From Riptortus pedestris (lineage: Eukaryota > Arthropoda > Insecta > Hemiptera > Alydidae): a DNA stretch of 64,000 nt. The stretch covers positions 109,976,001 to 110,040,000 of the forward strand of contig CM032231.1 in assembly GCA_019009955.1 (NCBI GenBank), given 5' to 3'. The position numbers and the translations under genes are program-made. Under the pieces are notes generated by a model that saw only the letters and a program-made list of their open reading frames with translations, had not been told where the DNA came from and searched no databases. Positions within the stretch are counted from its first letter, which is position 1, and each line of letters begins with the position of its first letter. This document shows positions 22,393 through 34,395 of the stretch, piece after piece.

Positions 22393-23203
22393 CATATTTG
22401 GAAATAAAAATTATCAAACTCTGAATACACTCGGATAGAGACTAAAATGTAAGTAAGAATTAGTCGTATTGCCCAAGAAATTAAGCAAAGGTAAATTCAA
22501 TTTTCAGGTTATTTTACTTTTAATTATACTTGTTTAGGTCAATTGAAAAAGCATTTCATAATATTTAGTAATTCCTTTAATGATTGAATTCACGTATAAA
22601 ATCACAATCCCCAAAACAACATCCAAATCCTGTTCGGCCCATAACCGTATTGAATAAATGGAGAATGTTATTTTAAATTATTTTCGCTACGATATAAATT
22701 TAAGTTAACGCTAGAATTTTTAAATCTAAGTCATAAGGAGAAAATCTTTTTTTCCCATACATTAAATGTCAGTGAATATCCAAACAACTAATGAATCAAC
22801 GAGAGCAGACTTCCAGGGCACGAGGTCAAGCCATAGATCTACTGTTAGTTAACTAAAACAATTTCATGTTAATTTCGGTGAACACGGAATGAATTATGTT
22901 AATTCCAACAGGTTGTAATTGGAGAAGCTTACAGCAATCGCTATATAGTTGTACGATTCTATGAATAGATTTTATTTAGTCTGGATAATTAACTCACATG
23001 ATATGCATGGACTATTTTTAAACTATAATCGTTACTAGATTTTACATAGACTCCTTTTACTACTAATACTGAACGTAACAAAATTAAAATAAACACTGTT
23101 ATCTTGTTCAAATTATGTTTTGAAGAATATTTACCATATCCAAAAATCCTCGGTTTGTCTTAAATAGAAAACTTCTAATAATAGTGTAAAACCACAAATA
23201 AAA
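22393..23203. other. No recognised feature
   Basis: AT-rich sequence; nothing supported. Confidence 0.3.
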
Positions 23204-23877
23204 CGTCCGTCACGCAGGGGCTGCGTAAACTAAGCAGATTTCCCATGTGAAGTTTTACAATAGAGAAATCTGCATACTGGTAACACAATACCACCGTGAT
23301 TAAATACAAACGGTAATGAGAAATCTTTCAGTTAATTAAAATAAATTCCCAACTGAAACGGCTTCTGAATTGTAAGAATATTTTATATTTTAATAACTCA
23401 AATTTTAGTAGTCCAAGAACTAAAGAAGGGGAGGGGCGGCGGATGAACAGAGCGTATTTGCATAAATCTGACAAAGTAACGAAGGTAAGGTAAGGTTAGA
23501 AACGATAGGTAAGATTAGAAGAAGCTTCTACCTGAGCGGAGTAATGACGGAAATGGCCGACCTAATCCGAACTACACCCAACCACAGACTTCTTAAAAAT
23601 GCAATATCTCGGTTAATATTTAAGATAGAGAATAAATGTACAGAACAATATTTATAGTAAATTTAATTTACAATAAGATTGATTTTATACAATTTTTTGA
23701 TCCCACGTATGGTAACGGAGATATTTCGAATTTTCAAAAATCCCCTCCTCTAAACCTCCCCTCCCACTGGTCCGATTTCAGCCATTAACAAACTTGATCT
23801 TCCTTTTTACATAAAACGATTAAATTCCGAGTTTGGTAACGATCAAACAAAAATTGCGACCTCTAGAGCGTTAACAG

Positions 23878-23935
<58 letters not shown>

Positions 23936-24041
23936 GAACGGACTTCATTTTTGTCATTGATGGACATTTGAAGAAATTTTTCGAAACTCACGTCATGAGT
24001 ACGACCTCATAGCTGATTTCCCCTAAGGGAAATCTCCTAAA
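23204..24041 (+). mobile_element. HINE copy 6, full length, long 5' module
   Basis: The 5' terminus GTCCGTCACGCAGG is followed by a distinct module with GGTAAGGTAAGGTTAG, also seen reversed at 43125-43474. Then come the common core, (TA)n at 23883-23932 and a hairpin end with CTCCTAA. Confidence 0.9.
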
Positions 24042-24548
24042 ATGGACATGGGATTCCAGATGCCTACTTCACGCGCTACAATAGAATGATTGTTAGAATA
24101 AAGGAATAATTTAATTTCTAATATAGAAGGAGGATGATTTAGGATTACTCGATATTCGAAATATAATATCCCATTACTCGACTTTCGGAAAAATGAAAAT
24201 AGGAAAAATATGAGATATTCCATAACTCTTCATTCATTGGAGTTCGAGATAATGTTTCGTTTTTAAAATTGCGGTTATTAAAAATATTTAGAGAATATGC
24301 CGAGCCTGTAATTGCTACAGAATGACGAAGAGATTGGTCAAGTTGTATGGGAATGTATTTATGGAGAACTAAAAAAGTTGGGTTATGGTCAAATAAATAA
24401 TTCACATTTTTGGGTTTATTATAATAGCTGGGGTATAAAGTTGATGTATATTTTGTTGGTAATTTACACTTCAACTTCTAAATGTATTAATTAAAAAATT
24501 TCTATAAATAAAAAGAGCTCGAATGATTTCAATTAACCTTTACATTTT

Positions 24549-24569
24549 TGTGACGAAAATGAGGTCCGT

Positions 24570-24652
<83 letters not shown>

Positions 24653-25074
24653 TATTTGATCATTGCCAAAAAAATTGTAAAAAGAAAGATCAAGTTCGTT
24701 AATGGGTGATATCGGACCAGTTGGAGGGGGGATTTTCGAAAATACAAAATATCTGTTATTATGCGTCAGATCGAAAAATAGTATAGATCCAATCTTATTG
24801 AAAATTAAATTTACTATAAATATTGCTATATACATTTATTCTCTATCTTGAATTTAACCGATATATTTGCATTTCTATTTAGTGTGTGCGGATAACAGAT
24901 AAGATCAGCTGAAGTCGGGACTTTCCGCCACTTCGGCTGTTTCCGTAACTGTTTGGCTCTCGTGAAATTGGTTTAGAGACTCGTCACTACTACTGTTATT
25001 AGCAGGCAGATTTCTCTATTCTAAAATCTCACGTGGGAAATCTGCTTAGTTTAAGCAGCCCCTGCGTGACGGAC
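24549..25074 (-). mobile_element. HINE copy 7, 3'-truncated
   Basis: Runs from GACGAAAATGAGGTCCG through a long (TA)n (about 24575-24647) and the core to the 5' end GTCCGTCACGCAGG (complement at 25074). The hairpin end is missing. Confidence 0.85.
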
Positions 25075-25411
25075 TTTTAAAGCTAATTGTAAGTAGCGGT
25101 TTAGTTCGAAGCCAAACATATAACATACAATCGTCAGTACTTCTGTTAATAATGATATAAATAATTAATAACATTTTGTGTTCAAAAAGTACTACCAAAT
25201 CCCAAAATATTGTTAAAATTTCAAATTTTGGCCTCTATCTCCCGGCAGCCAAATTATGAGCTTTCCGCGAGAATGGGATATACAAATTGAGAATTATATT
25301 TTTCTGTAATCGTTGAATAATGGTAACATTACTAAACTGAAATGAGTGAAGAAAGTGAAACATTTTGCAATAGAGTGAAGAAAGTAATCACTTGAATTGC
25401 CTTCTTAATTA

Positions 25412-25889
25412 GTAATAAGTATAAATTAAAAAATAATTTGAAGTTGGAAATTAAATGTTTTTAAATGTTTCTTAACATTGTAAGAATTTATTTGAACAAA
25501 ATAAATTGAAATGTGAATGAATTATTGGTGGAAATAATCAATATAATAATAATTACCTTCCTTGTTTATAACCTGCACTTGTTTATAACCTGCACTACTT
25601 CACAATCATCACTAGTTGTTTTATAACTATGCTTATAACCTTTCACAACCATGCTTATAACCTACCAACAACATACCATAATCTTCACAACATCCTAATT
25701 TTGTTCATATTCTGGTTAGATCTGATCATGTATTACACGATTACAGAAAAAAATTAATATTACACTCGTGACGAAAGTAGAATTTACAACTTTCGTGAAA
25801 TTACCACACTCGCTTCGCTCGTGTGGGTAAACGTTTCACTCGAGTTGTAAAATGATCTAATTTCGTCACTTGTATAATAAATAACTATT
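25412..25889 (+). mobile_element. Palindrome-bearing repeat D, copy 2
   Basis: Second copy of the 12677-13129 repeat, high identity, with an extra short internal duplication of the CTGCACTTGTTTATAAC region. The palindrome lies at 25768-25869. Confidence 0.7.
25768..25869. repeat. 102-bp imperfect palindrome in repeat D copy 2
   Basis: Same arms (GTGACGAAA ... TTTCGTCAC) and same centre as in copy 1. Confidence 0.85.
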
Positions 25890-26447
25890 CTCTATGCTTT
25901 ATGGAGAGGAGCATTGTGAAAATACAGCACTACTTGGTTTTCTAGTACTTGCAGGAGTTGGGATTTAATTGGAATTGAAAACATCGTTATTTGGATTTTG
26001 ACGAAAAAAGGAAACAAATAGTAAATAGTGTTTGGAGTATTTCTTTGTTGAACTATTACAATGTCCGGGTAGAACCGGAAGTACAAACTCAGAGTTGTAA
26101 CAGAATGCCAGAAAAGAATTTATTTATATTTTTTTATGATACAATCGTTATATTTCGATGGGGTTTTTTAAATTCATTTCAACACAATGAGCACTAGTAA
26201 CATATTTAATAAATATCAATGTAACAACTTTACGCCTACTACAAATGAATTTCTGTGCAAAAAAAATATTTTCGTTATTTGATGAAATCTGAGAAATTCT
26301 TATGAGCTTAAAATAATCCTATCACCGAATTTCAACGGGCGACAATTTTTAAACCTAACTGTCGTTAACGAAGACACACTATTATAAACTTAGGTTCAAT
26401 TATCTACCGGTCAATTACATTCGCATACCTACAAGTAGGAACATCGT
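25890..26447. other. No recognised feature
   Basis: The short ORFs here overlap on opposite strands without motifs. Confidence 0.3.
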
Positions 26448-26920
26448 TTAGTAGATTTCCCTTATGGAAAATCAACTATTGTATTGTTGTACTCAAAACG
26501 CAATTTTCGAAAATGTTTCTCAAATGTCCATCGATAATAACCAGGAGAGGACCAAAATCAGGTCAAAAAAAAATTTGTTTGATAGTTATAAAACTCGATT
26601 TTTCATGAAACTTTTCATGTAAAACAAAAGATCTAATTCGTTAACGGCTGAATTTAGACTGATGGAAGGGGGGAGAGGGGGTTAGAGGGGTATATTTGAA
26701 AATTGGAAATATCTCCGTTGTTGTAAGTCAGATCAAGACCAACCAATCCCATTGAAAATTTATTTACTTAGAAATGTTTTTATATCATATTTTATTTATC
26801 ATGAATAGTACCTGGGATATTTGGATTCTTTTGTTTTCAGCCTTCAGTAGAACCCCACTTCCGCACTTGTCATGTTAACAATATGCGTATCATGAACCAC
26901 TTTAATCTTATCTTAATCTA
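26448..26920 (-). mobile_element. HINE copy 8a, diverged, lacks 5' end
   Basis: The hairpin end (TTTCCCTTATGGAAAA), a subterminal block and the G-rich core are recognisable. There is no (TA)n. It continues into a second partial copy. Confidence 0.7.
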
Positions 26921-27009
26921 ATCTTAAATGCCAAATATTGTTTTCAGTGGACTTTTGTTATACTAGACACATGAAAATGCTAGACAATGCGGCACATACG
27001 ATGACGTCA

Positions 27010-27400
27010 TCAATGAAGATTATACGTTTTGATTTCGAAAATGTTTATATGATCTATATCATGCTCGATATTTAACTCAACACTAAAGGTCATGTTTGTT
27101 AATGGCTGAAATCAGGCTTGGAATGATGGGGGTTTAGAAGGGGGACTCAAAAATTCAAAATATCTGTGTTATTCTGAGTCGGATCGTAAAATGTTAAAGA
27201 ATCCATCTTGTTAAACTATTCATTTTTTCAATTATTAAGTGAGTTTTTAGTGCTTTCTTGTTTTGGGCCTCCAGAGCTCTCCCACATCTTTTCATTGGTT
27301 CTACATAGAAATAGAGAATATTTGGTGATTTGAGATCACAGGTGTGTTATACCAGCACCTGGTAAATCTGCTTAGATGACGCAGTCCCTGCGTACCGGAC
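27010..27400 (-). mobile_element. HINE copy 8b, diverged 5' half
   Basis: A second core block (GTTAATGGCTGAAATC) followed by a 5' end with CTGCTTAGATGACGCAG and TGCGTACCGGAC. Together with 8a this is a composite of two diverged copies. Confidence 0.6.
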
Positions 27401-27884
27401 GTTCTCTTTTTCAAGAAATACAAGAGAGTTATTTTGCTGTGCTTTGTGAAAATTCGAGCCATAATGACTGTCCCTCAGTTTTCCTTAACCAAGCTTTTCC
27501 ATGTTAAGGTACTTGAATTCATTTCTCTCAATTCATTCTGTTCTAGGAGTTACTAATTTTTTCTTCATTGTTGTGGTTTATATTTTATTCCATTCACTGA
27601 ATTACTACCATTAAGAAATATATGAATCATTTTTAATCCGCTTCTAATTATAGAATTTGTATATTTATTTTCTCATAATCCAATATTCCACAGTGACGGG
27701 GGTCCATGGAAAAGCGACAATTATTTCCGAACATTATGAAGCCCAGTTTGTATATTTATTATAAAAGGATTATCGGAATAAAAAAAAAAAAATGTTTCAT
27801 TAAGGTTTTTTGAGTGGGAATAAAGAAAGAAAATAATAATTAATTTTACTGTATATAAAAAGATTTAATACTCATTCAGTATAT
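27401..27884. other. No recognised feature
   Basis: AT-rich sequence. Confidence 0.3.
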
Positions 27885-28442
27885 TGTTAAGTTTATTACG
27901 AAATCAGTAATAAACTTTGTATATTACAGTTCTTTTGGACTGCAAAATTAAACACACTCAAGCTTCAGAGTTTTTATTACTGCACAATTTATTTAACAAT
28001 GCACTACACACTTGGTTAATTATTCTTAACTACTACTCACAGTATACGCTGATAGCTTCACCGTTCTTGTTATTACACAGTCCACTAACTCACTCACGAT
28101 CACTGAAGTTCACCAAAACACGGCACTGCACTGTTCTTTACATAAACATGGCACAACACTGTTCTTCACATAAAACACTTAACACCACTGTTCACTAAAG
28201 CTGCACTGAACGCACTGTTATTCACCTGAAGAGAGCTGAGAACAAACTAACTCGGGACGAGCTGAGCCGCTTTTATAGCCGTGCGGTAGACATCAAAAGG
28301 GAATTGTCTAGACGCTTCTAGATCCCGGACGGGTATTGCCGAAGACGGGCTAGACAATAGGTCGACTCCTTTGATCTACTTCGTACTTCTTAAATATGTG
28401 ATTAAGTCCGTTTAATTTTTCATATAGGTAGTTTTCGGATCA
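27885..28442 (-). mobile_element. LTR-like promoter repeat, copy B
   Basis: Minus-strand homologue of 11109-11655. TG at 28442, TATA box (TATAAAAG) at about 28271-28278, the same initiator and CAGTG-rich leader, and a terminal perfect 9-bp stem (GTTTATTAC/GTAATAAAC, about 27894-27918). Upstream of the TATA box it has TCTAGAAGCGTCTAGA, close to heat-shock-element spacing. Possible flanking ATAC on both sides is weak evidence for a target duplication. No ORF. Confidence 0.5.
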
Positions 28443-28874
28443 GTATGAAGAAACCACAATTTTTACCACAACTAAAAATATTTTTGTTGAAATAAAGCTC
28501 TACTTATCTTTTAGCACAACCACAGTTTTAAAAACAGAATCTAAATTTTTAAAGAAGTTTTACGCTACTTTTTTTGTAAAAAGTTATTTTGCCCGGTTTT
28601 ACCCCACTAGTAGGGTAAAACCGGGTACATGTGTTTTTCTTATGTGAAAATAAAAATGTAAAGACTTTTAATCAAAATAAACGTTTATTTTTGGTAATAA
28701 AAAATATTGTTTGATGCATTAAAACATTGAAATAAGTAAATGAACACACAATTCTATAAGAGTTAAGTTAACTAAACAGCCTTTGCCATTATTATTTTAC
28801 CATTACATTTTTTTGGGTGAAATTGCAATTTTACTTGCAAAGTTCTTTATTCCTACCCATTTGAAATGGGAAAA
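28443..28874. other. No recognised feature
   Basis: AT-rich. It includes a small inverted pair around GCCCGGTTTTACCCC / GGGTAAAACCGGG (28591-28625). Confidence 0.35.
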
Positions 28875-29641
28875 AGTCCGTCACGCAGGGGCTGCGTAAA
28901 GTAAGCTGATTTCCCACGTGAAGTTTTACAATATAGAAATTTTTAGAGAGTCAAGGAGTTAAGGAAACGGCCGAACTAGCTTTTGGCGGGAAAGTCACCC
29001 GTACGTTAGTCGCCCAGATTTAATAAAAATGCAAATATCTCGGTTAGTATTAAAGATAGAGAATAAATGTATATAACAATATTTATAGTAAATTTAATTT
29101 GCAATAAGATTGATTTTGTACGTATAGTAACGGAGATATTTTGAATTTTCAAAATTCCTCACCTAAACCCTCCCCCCTCCTCTAAATAACATAATAAACA
29201 ACTTTTGATATATTCATATTTGCCGAAAAACCAACAGGAAACGAAATATCGCTATTTTTAATTTCAGGCCTCCCTTATAACCCCCACTCCTGTTCGTCTC
29301 AGAGAATACTAATATAGCCTAAAGTCTAAGTTGGGCTAGTTATAATATACATACCAAGTTATAAAATTCGCTTCAGCCGTTTTTGTGTGAAAAGGTAACA
29401 AACAAACAAATAAACAAACAGACAGTTGAGGTGTCTATGGGATGTGAAACGAAAAGTTATCGTGAAATTTCGCGAAAAAAAATCAATGTACAGACAGAGG
29501 TTACAATTTTATATTCGACAATTCGAACCTCATTTTCGTCATCTACTAGGTAGGATCGATGGACATTTGAAATTTTTTTTCGAAAATTCCGTCATGAGTA
29601 CAACCTCAATAGCTGATTTCCCTTAAGGGAAATCTGCTAAA
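28875..29641 (+). mobile_element. HINE copy 9 with repeat T in place of its (TA)n region
   Basis: 5' module of the CTTTTGGCGGGAAAGTCAC type and half the core (to about 29170). Then an inserted T-repeat fragment (29175-29515). Then the normal 3' block and a perfect hairpin with CTGCTAA. The core's (TA)n-side half is missing. Confidence 0.85.
29175..29515 (+). mobile_element. Repeat T, truncated copy inside HINE
   Basis: Unclassified TA-flanked repeat: CAGGCCTCCCTTATAACC, GTTCGTCTCAGAGAATA, CATACCAAGTT, TTCAGCCGTTTTTG, (ACAA)n, then GTACAGACAGAGGTTACAA. It resembles the non-coding tails seen widely in insect genomes. I cannot place it in a superfamily. Confidence 0.7.
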
Positions 29642-30158
29642 AAAATATTTAATTTGAATTTATATTTTTTGTAATATCTGATTATAGATAGGAAAATCAC
29701 AATTAAAATTTTTTAATAGAAAATCGTATTCAAATATTAATGAAATTATTATTTTTAAATGAAACACTTTAATCATTTGAAGGGACTGTGGAAATCGAAA
29801 ATAGGTCGATTAAATTTATAAATTCATTTTTCGGCAGATGTATTGGGGAAGTCGAAAAATTTAAAAAAAAATATTTGTTTCAAAATGGTTTCGTAATCTA
29901 CTGCAAATCACGAGGTTCTGTTCCAATGTTATATTGATGATATAGTTCAAATTGCTATTCTCGGTGCACTATGATGGACAGCTGAGTCAGAGACCGAACA
30001 CGCATAATGCATCCTTGATCTCACAGGCCTCTGACATAGCATTAACATAATTGTACACTACTGTCTCCAAGATGTCTTGATTGTCGTTTTCATTAGATTA
30101 ATTATCTGACGGGAGGTGAGGTTAGTGGGTAAAAGCGTTGTGATCCGGTGCTAGAGTT

Positions 30159-31755
30159 TTAGCAGATTTTCCTTAAGGGAAATCAGCGATTTTCTAAAAA
30201 CGTCTTCAAATGTCCATCGATCCTACCCAGGAAATGACGAAAATGAGGTCCGTTCAAAACTGTATATATACTAGCTCAGATACCCGGCTTCGCTCGGGAA
30301 TTCATTTGAGGCTGAATGGTAGTGGTATTTTTTTGGCAAGGCTTTACTTTCCACAATATTTTGACATTTACCCGTCCCAGTGTTTAGGGTTAATACCCGT
30401 CGTTTCTGTGGATTTCTTAATAATAAAATTAATTTTTTATGTAAGACTTCACTGTACTCCATATATTCATATTTCCCGTTTCCTGTGCATTATGCATTGA
30501 TTTGAATTATTAAGGACAAAATATTAAGATACATTTGAATTAATTTTTCCAGGTGAAGTACCTGGTAGTTCATATTGAAAAGAATTGCTGAGCAAATTTC
30601 TCTATATAACAAAATAAACAACTTGTGTCATGTGCACGTTTGTCGAAAAACAAATAGACAACGAAATACAACTATTTTTAATTTCAGGCCTCCCTTATAA
30701 CCCCCACTCCTGCCCGTCCCTAGAAATGTTAGTATGGCTTATTATAAGGAAGGCGTTAGTGCTAATACACATACCCAGTGTTTTATTTAGTTCGGTGAGT
30801 CTTTTGTGCCAAATAAAATTGTTGACTCCCACTATAATTTTTAGCGTATAACGCCTTTATAGTTCGGTATTCGACGATAGTGTATATAACAAAACTTTCT
30901 CTAAATAACAAAATAAACAACTTTTGTTATGTGCATAATTGCCGAAAATGCAATAGGAAACGAAATATCGCTATTTTTAATTTCAGGCCTCCCTTATAAC
31001 ACCCACTCCTGTTCGTCTCAGAGAATATTAACATAGCCTAAAGTCTAAGTTGGGTTTGTAGTAATATACATACCAAGTTTCATAAACTTCGGTTCAGCCG
31101 TTTATGCGTGAAAAGGTAACAAACAAACAGACACGAAAGAAACAAAAAGCAGTTATGGTGTCTATGACATGTGAAACGAAAAGTTATCGTGAAATTTTTC
31201 GAAAAAAATCAATGTACAGACAGAGGTTACAATTTTTTTTATATATATAGATATGTATATACACTGTTAAAACTTTTGCGGCAATTTTTGTTTAATCATT
31301 AACAAACTCGGTATTTAATCATTTTATGTAAAAGGAAAGATTAAGTTCGTTAATGACTGAAATTGGACCAGTGGGAGGATGGGTTTTGAGGAGGGGAATT
31401 TCGAAATATCCCCCTTACTATACATCGGATCGAAAACTAGTAGAGAACCAATCATATTGTAATTTAAATACACTATAAATATTGTTATGTGCATTAATTC
31501 TCTATCTTTAATATTAACCGAGATATTTGCATTTTTATTAAGCGGGCGCGGATAACGGACAAGATGAGATCGGCTGATGTCGGTTCTATTCGTGACTTTC
31601 CGCCGAAAGCTAGTTCGGCCGTTTCCGTAACTGTTCGGCTCTCATGAAATTGGCTTAGGTACCCGTTGCTGCTACTGTCACCAGTATGCAGATTTGTCTA
31701 TTGTAAAACTTCACGAGGGAATCTGCTTAGTTACCGCAGCCCCTGCGTGACGAAG
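30159..31755 (-). mobile_element. HINE copy 10 split by a nested T repeat
   Basis: Hairpin end at 30159 (CTGCTAA, TTTTCCTTAAGGGAAA), subterminal block to 30262, and a few TA units. Repeat T follows (30276-31247). HINE then resumes at the usual position after (TA)n and runs to its 5' end near 31755. Confidence 0.85.
30276..31247 (+). mobile_element. Repeat T, near full-length copy in a (TA)n tract
   Basis: Starts ACTAGCTCAGATACCCGGC after TATATATAT and ends ACAGAGGTTACAATTTT before TATATATAGA, so both boundaries are TA-rich. A block of about 125 bp (30597-30720) is repeated at 30895-31015, an internal tandem duplication. It has no ORF with recognisable motifs. Confidence 0.75.
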
Positions 31756-31795
31756 TTTATGTGAAGAGAAAGATGAAGTTATAATTCGTATGTTG

Positions 31796-31975
31796 CTGGA
31801 TGTGGGAGTGCAGATCTGGGAAACAGGTCTCAATAACACGAAGTCTTCCCACCAATTTATTTATTCACGCACAAGGCCTTTCGGCACTAACGTGCCATCA
31901 TCAGGTGCTAACAAACAAACAACAAAGGAACAAGGTTAGGCCAAGTTATGCATCCAACAATTACATTTTGAAATA
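31796..31975 (-). mobile_element. Penelope-like element fragment
   Basis: The minus strand reads AGCACCTGATGATGGCACG, then GTGCCGAAAGGC, then GTGAATAAATAAATTGG and TTATTGAGACCTGTTTCCC. This layout (CTGATGATGG hairpin, GAAA, then AATAAA) is characteristic of the terminal repeats of Penelope-like retroelements in arthropods. It sits between two HINE pieces, within what looks like an interrupted copy. Confidence 0.55.
31869..31908 (-). ncRNA. Hammerhead-ribozyme-like fold
   Basis: In order on the minus strand: stem I strand GCAC, core CTGATGA, one extra U, stem II GGCAC/GTGCC with loop GTTA, core GAAA, palindromic AGGCCT region, CUU cleavage triplet, and GTGC closing stem I. Minimal type I hammerheads with very short or palindromic stem III, active as dimers, are known from Penelope-like elements. 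The extra U between the core and stem II departs from the consensus and may reduce activity. Confidence 0.45.
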
Positions 31976-32135
31976 TTTAATCAATCTTATTGAAAATTAA
32001 ATTTACTATAAATATTGTTATATACATTTATTCTCTATCTTGAATATTAACCGAGATATTTGCATTTTTATTGAATGTGAGCGGGTAACGGAAATGGTGT
32101 TTCCCGCCAAAAGCTAGTTCGGCCGTTTTCGTAAA
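31976..32135 (-). mobile_element. HINE core fragment
   Basis: AATCTTATTGAAAATT through CCGAGATATTTGC to GCTAGTTCGGCCG matches the core and 5' module on the minus strand. Ends are missing. Confidence 0.8.
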
Positions 32136-32948
32136 TGTTTGTGTTCTGTGGTCCTTGGTGCTGCCAGATCTCGTTTAAATTCCCCTCGCAACTTTATTCC
32201 AAAATGAACTAATATTCATCTTCTTAAGACTTTCAGTTTTAAAAATGGAGGCTTCAGCGTCATGCACTTCTAACTCTTAGTATTTATTGAGTAGTTCTGT
32301 TCAACGTGGCCTTCGTTCTGAATAAATAAATGCCATTTTGAATAAAGAATGGTTGGCACCGTTGAGCTCCTACGACATAATTCTTGGTAAATATGCATAA
32401 TATACATTGAATGGGAGATAATTTGGCCTTTTCCTTTAATTACCGTCTCATCTTGGAATAATCAATCATCCTCCCCTCTCGATTACTCATCCCCACCCCT
32501 TCTTAATGAGATTATAGCAATTTATTAATGAGTGACCTTGCTATTTCACCCCTATTTACCAGACATTTGTCTAACGTAACACTATTAATTAGCTATTATT
32601 TGTATTAAATGACACTGTCGACTATTTATTCCTAACCAAATGATTTTTAAGGAATCTATATTTTTCATGGGTCCTGGGCTAGAAAAGAAATTTCTGATTT
32701 TTGCTTCGTAAAGCTACAATAAATGAAAGTATTTCGAGGTATAAAATGTAAATATAATATTGAATGACTGTTTACTGATTTTTCGAAATGTCATTATTTA
32801 GATGTTACATTTTATCTTAGCTACTGTAAAATCATTAGCCATAGATGGTTCTGTATTTCTTGATGCAGATCAATTTTCATCAAAACAACGATAAGAGCTC
32901 TTATCTAGTTCTTTTGATCTTAAGTTGCCATTAGAACATTGTCTTCAA
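32136..32948. other. No recognised feature
   Basis: No supported gene or repeat. Confidence 0.3.
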
Positions 32949-32990
32949 CTTCCTAAGGGAAAATAGCTATTGAGGTAGACGCGATTTTTG

Positions 32991-33038
<48 letters not shown>

Positions 33039-33484
33039 GTTAATGCTGATGGGTCGCAATGTTTGTTTGATCGTTCCCCCCCCCCGTTTTTTTTATTTGA
33101 TCGTTAATGGCTGATACCCGACCAATGATAAGGGAACTTTGCAGGGTGGAATTTTGAAATTATTAATATCTCCGTTATTATGCGTCGGAACGAAAAAGTA
33201 TATAGAGTCAATGTTACTGCAAATTTAACGTTCTTTAAATATTGTTATGTACGGTTTTTTCGCTATCTTGATTATTAACCGAGATATTTGCATTTTTTTA
33301 GTATTCGTCCTTTTGTAAACCACTAATCATACTCATGTTATATTAACAAAACGCTGTTATATTATGATGCACTTTATTTGAACACTAAATATTTAATATT
33401 GTTCCCATTGAGCTTTTACGTTTTGAGATAAATGCAAATACGTGACGCAAATGGGAAATCTGCTTAGTTAACGCAGAGGACTTT
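32949..33484 (-). mobile_element. HINE copy 12, decayed
   Basis: Mutated hairpin (CCTAAGGGAAAA), (TA)n at 32994-33036 and core. The 5' module has TTTTACGTTTTGAG and AAATACGTGACGC, shared with the copies at 54236 and 55775. Confidence 0.75.
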
Positions 33485-33688
33485 TATCTATTTTTAGCTC
33501 TTTATTTAGATCATCTAATATTTTTATATTTGATATTCAAATATCTATGGACTATTATGTATATAATGAATTCGACAGTAGGTAAATTTTCACTATATTA
33601 TTTCTTAAGTGATGCTCTTCTTGTTTGACACGCTATATTTCGGTTTGAAATTATCTTATTTAAATATATTTTTATGTTTCTTGATTTT

Positions 33689-33690
<2 letters not shown>

Positions 33691-33726
<36 letters not shown>
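33691..33726 (+). repeat. (TA)n microsatellite
   Basis: A pure TA run directly left of the next HINE copy, with no other HINE sequence on its left side. Confidence 0.9.
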
Positions 33727-33728
<2 letters not shown>

Positions 33729-33730
33729 CT

Positions 33731-33863
33731 TTTAGCAGATTTCCCTTAAGGGAAATCAGCTATTGAGGTTGTACTCATGACGGAATTTTCGAAATTTTTC
33801 TTCAAATGTCCATCGATCCTACCTAGTAGATGACGAAAATGAGGTCCGCTCAAAACTGTTTCC

Positions 33864-33961
<98 letters not shown>

Positions 33962-34395
33962 CTGTTACCGCTCTAGAGGTCGCAATTTTTGTTTGATCGC
34001 TACCAAACTCGATATTTAGTCGTTTTATGCAAAAAGAAAGATCAAGTTCGTTAACGGCTGAAATCGGACCAGTGGGAGGGGGGATTTAGAGCAGAGGATT
34101 TTCGAAAATTCGGAATATCTCCGTTACTATACGTCGGATCGAAAAATTGTACAGAATCAATCATATTGCAAATTAAATTTACTGTAAATATTGTTATATA
34201 CATTTAGTCTCTATCTTGAATATTAACTGAGATATTTCTGTTTTTATTAAATCTGGGCGGCTAACGGACGAAGTGACTTTCCCGCAAAAAGCTAGTTCGG
34301 CCGTTTCATTAACTGCTCGGCTTTCGTGAAATTTCTCTATTGTAAAACTTCAAGTGGGAAATCTGCTTAGTTTACGCAGCCCCTGCGTGACGGAC
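33731..34395 (-). mobile_element. HINE copy 13, full length
   Basis: Perfect hairpin TTTCCCTTAAGGGAAA with CTGCTAA at the left and GTCCGTCACGCAGG at the right (minus-strand start). The internal microsatellite is compound (TC)n-(TA)n. Confidence 0.92.
33857..33957 (+). repeat. Compound (TC)n(TA)n microsatellite inside HINE
   Basis: About 50 bp of TC units followed by about 48 bp of TA units at the standard HINE microsatellite position. Confidence 0.95.
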
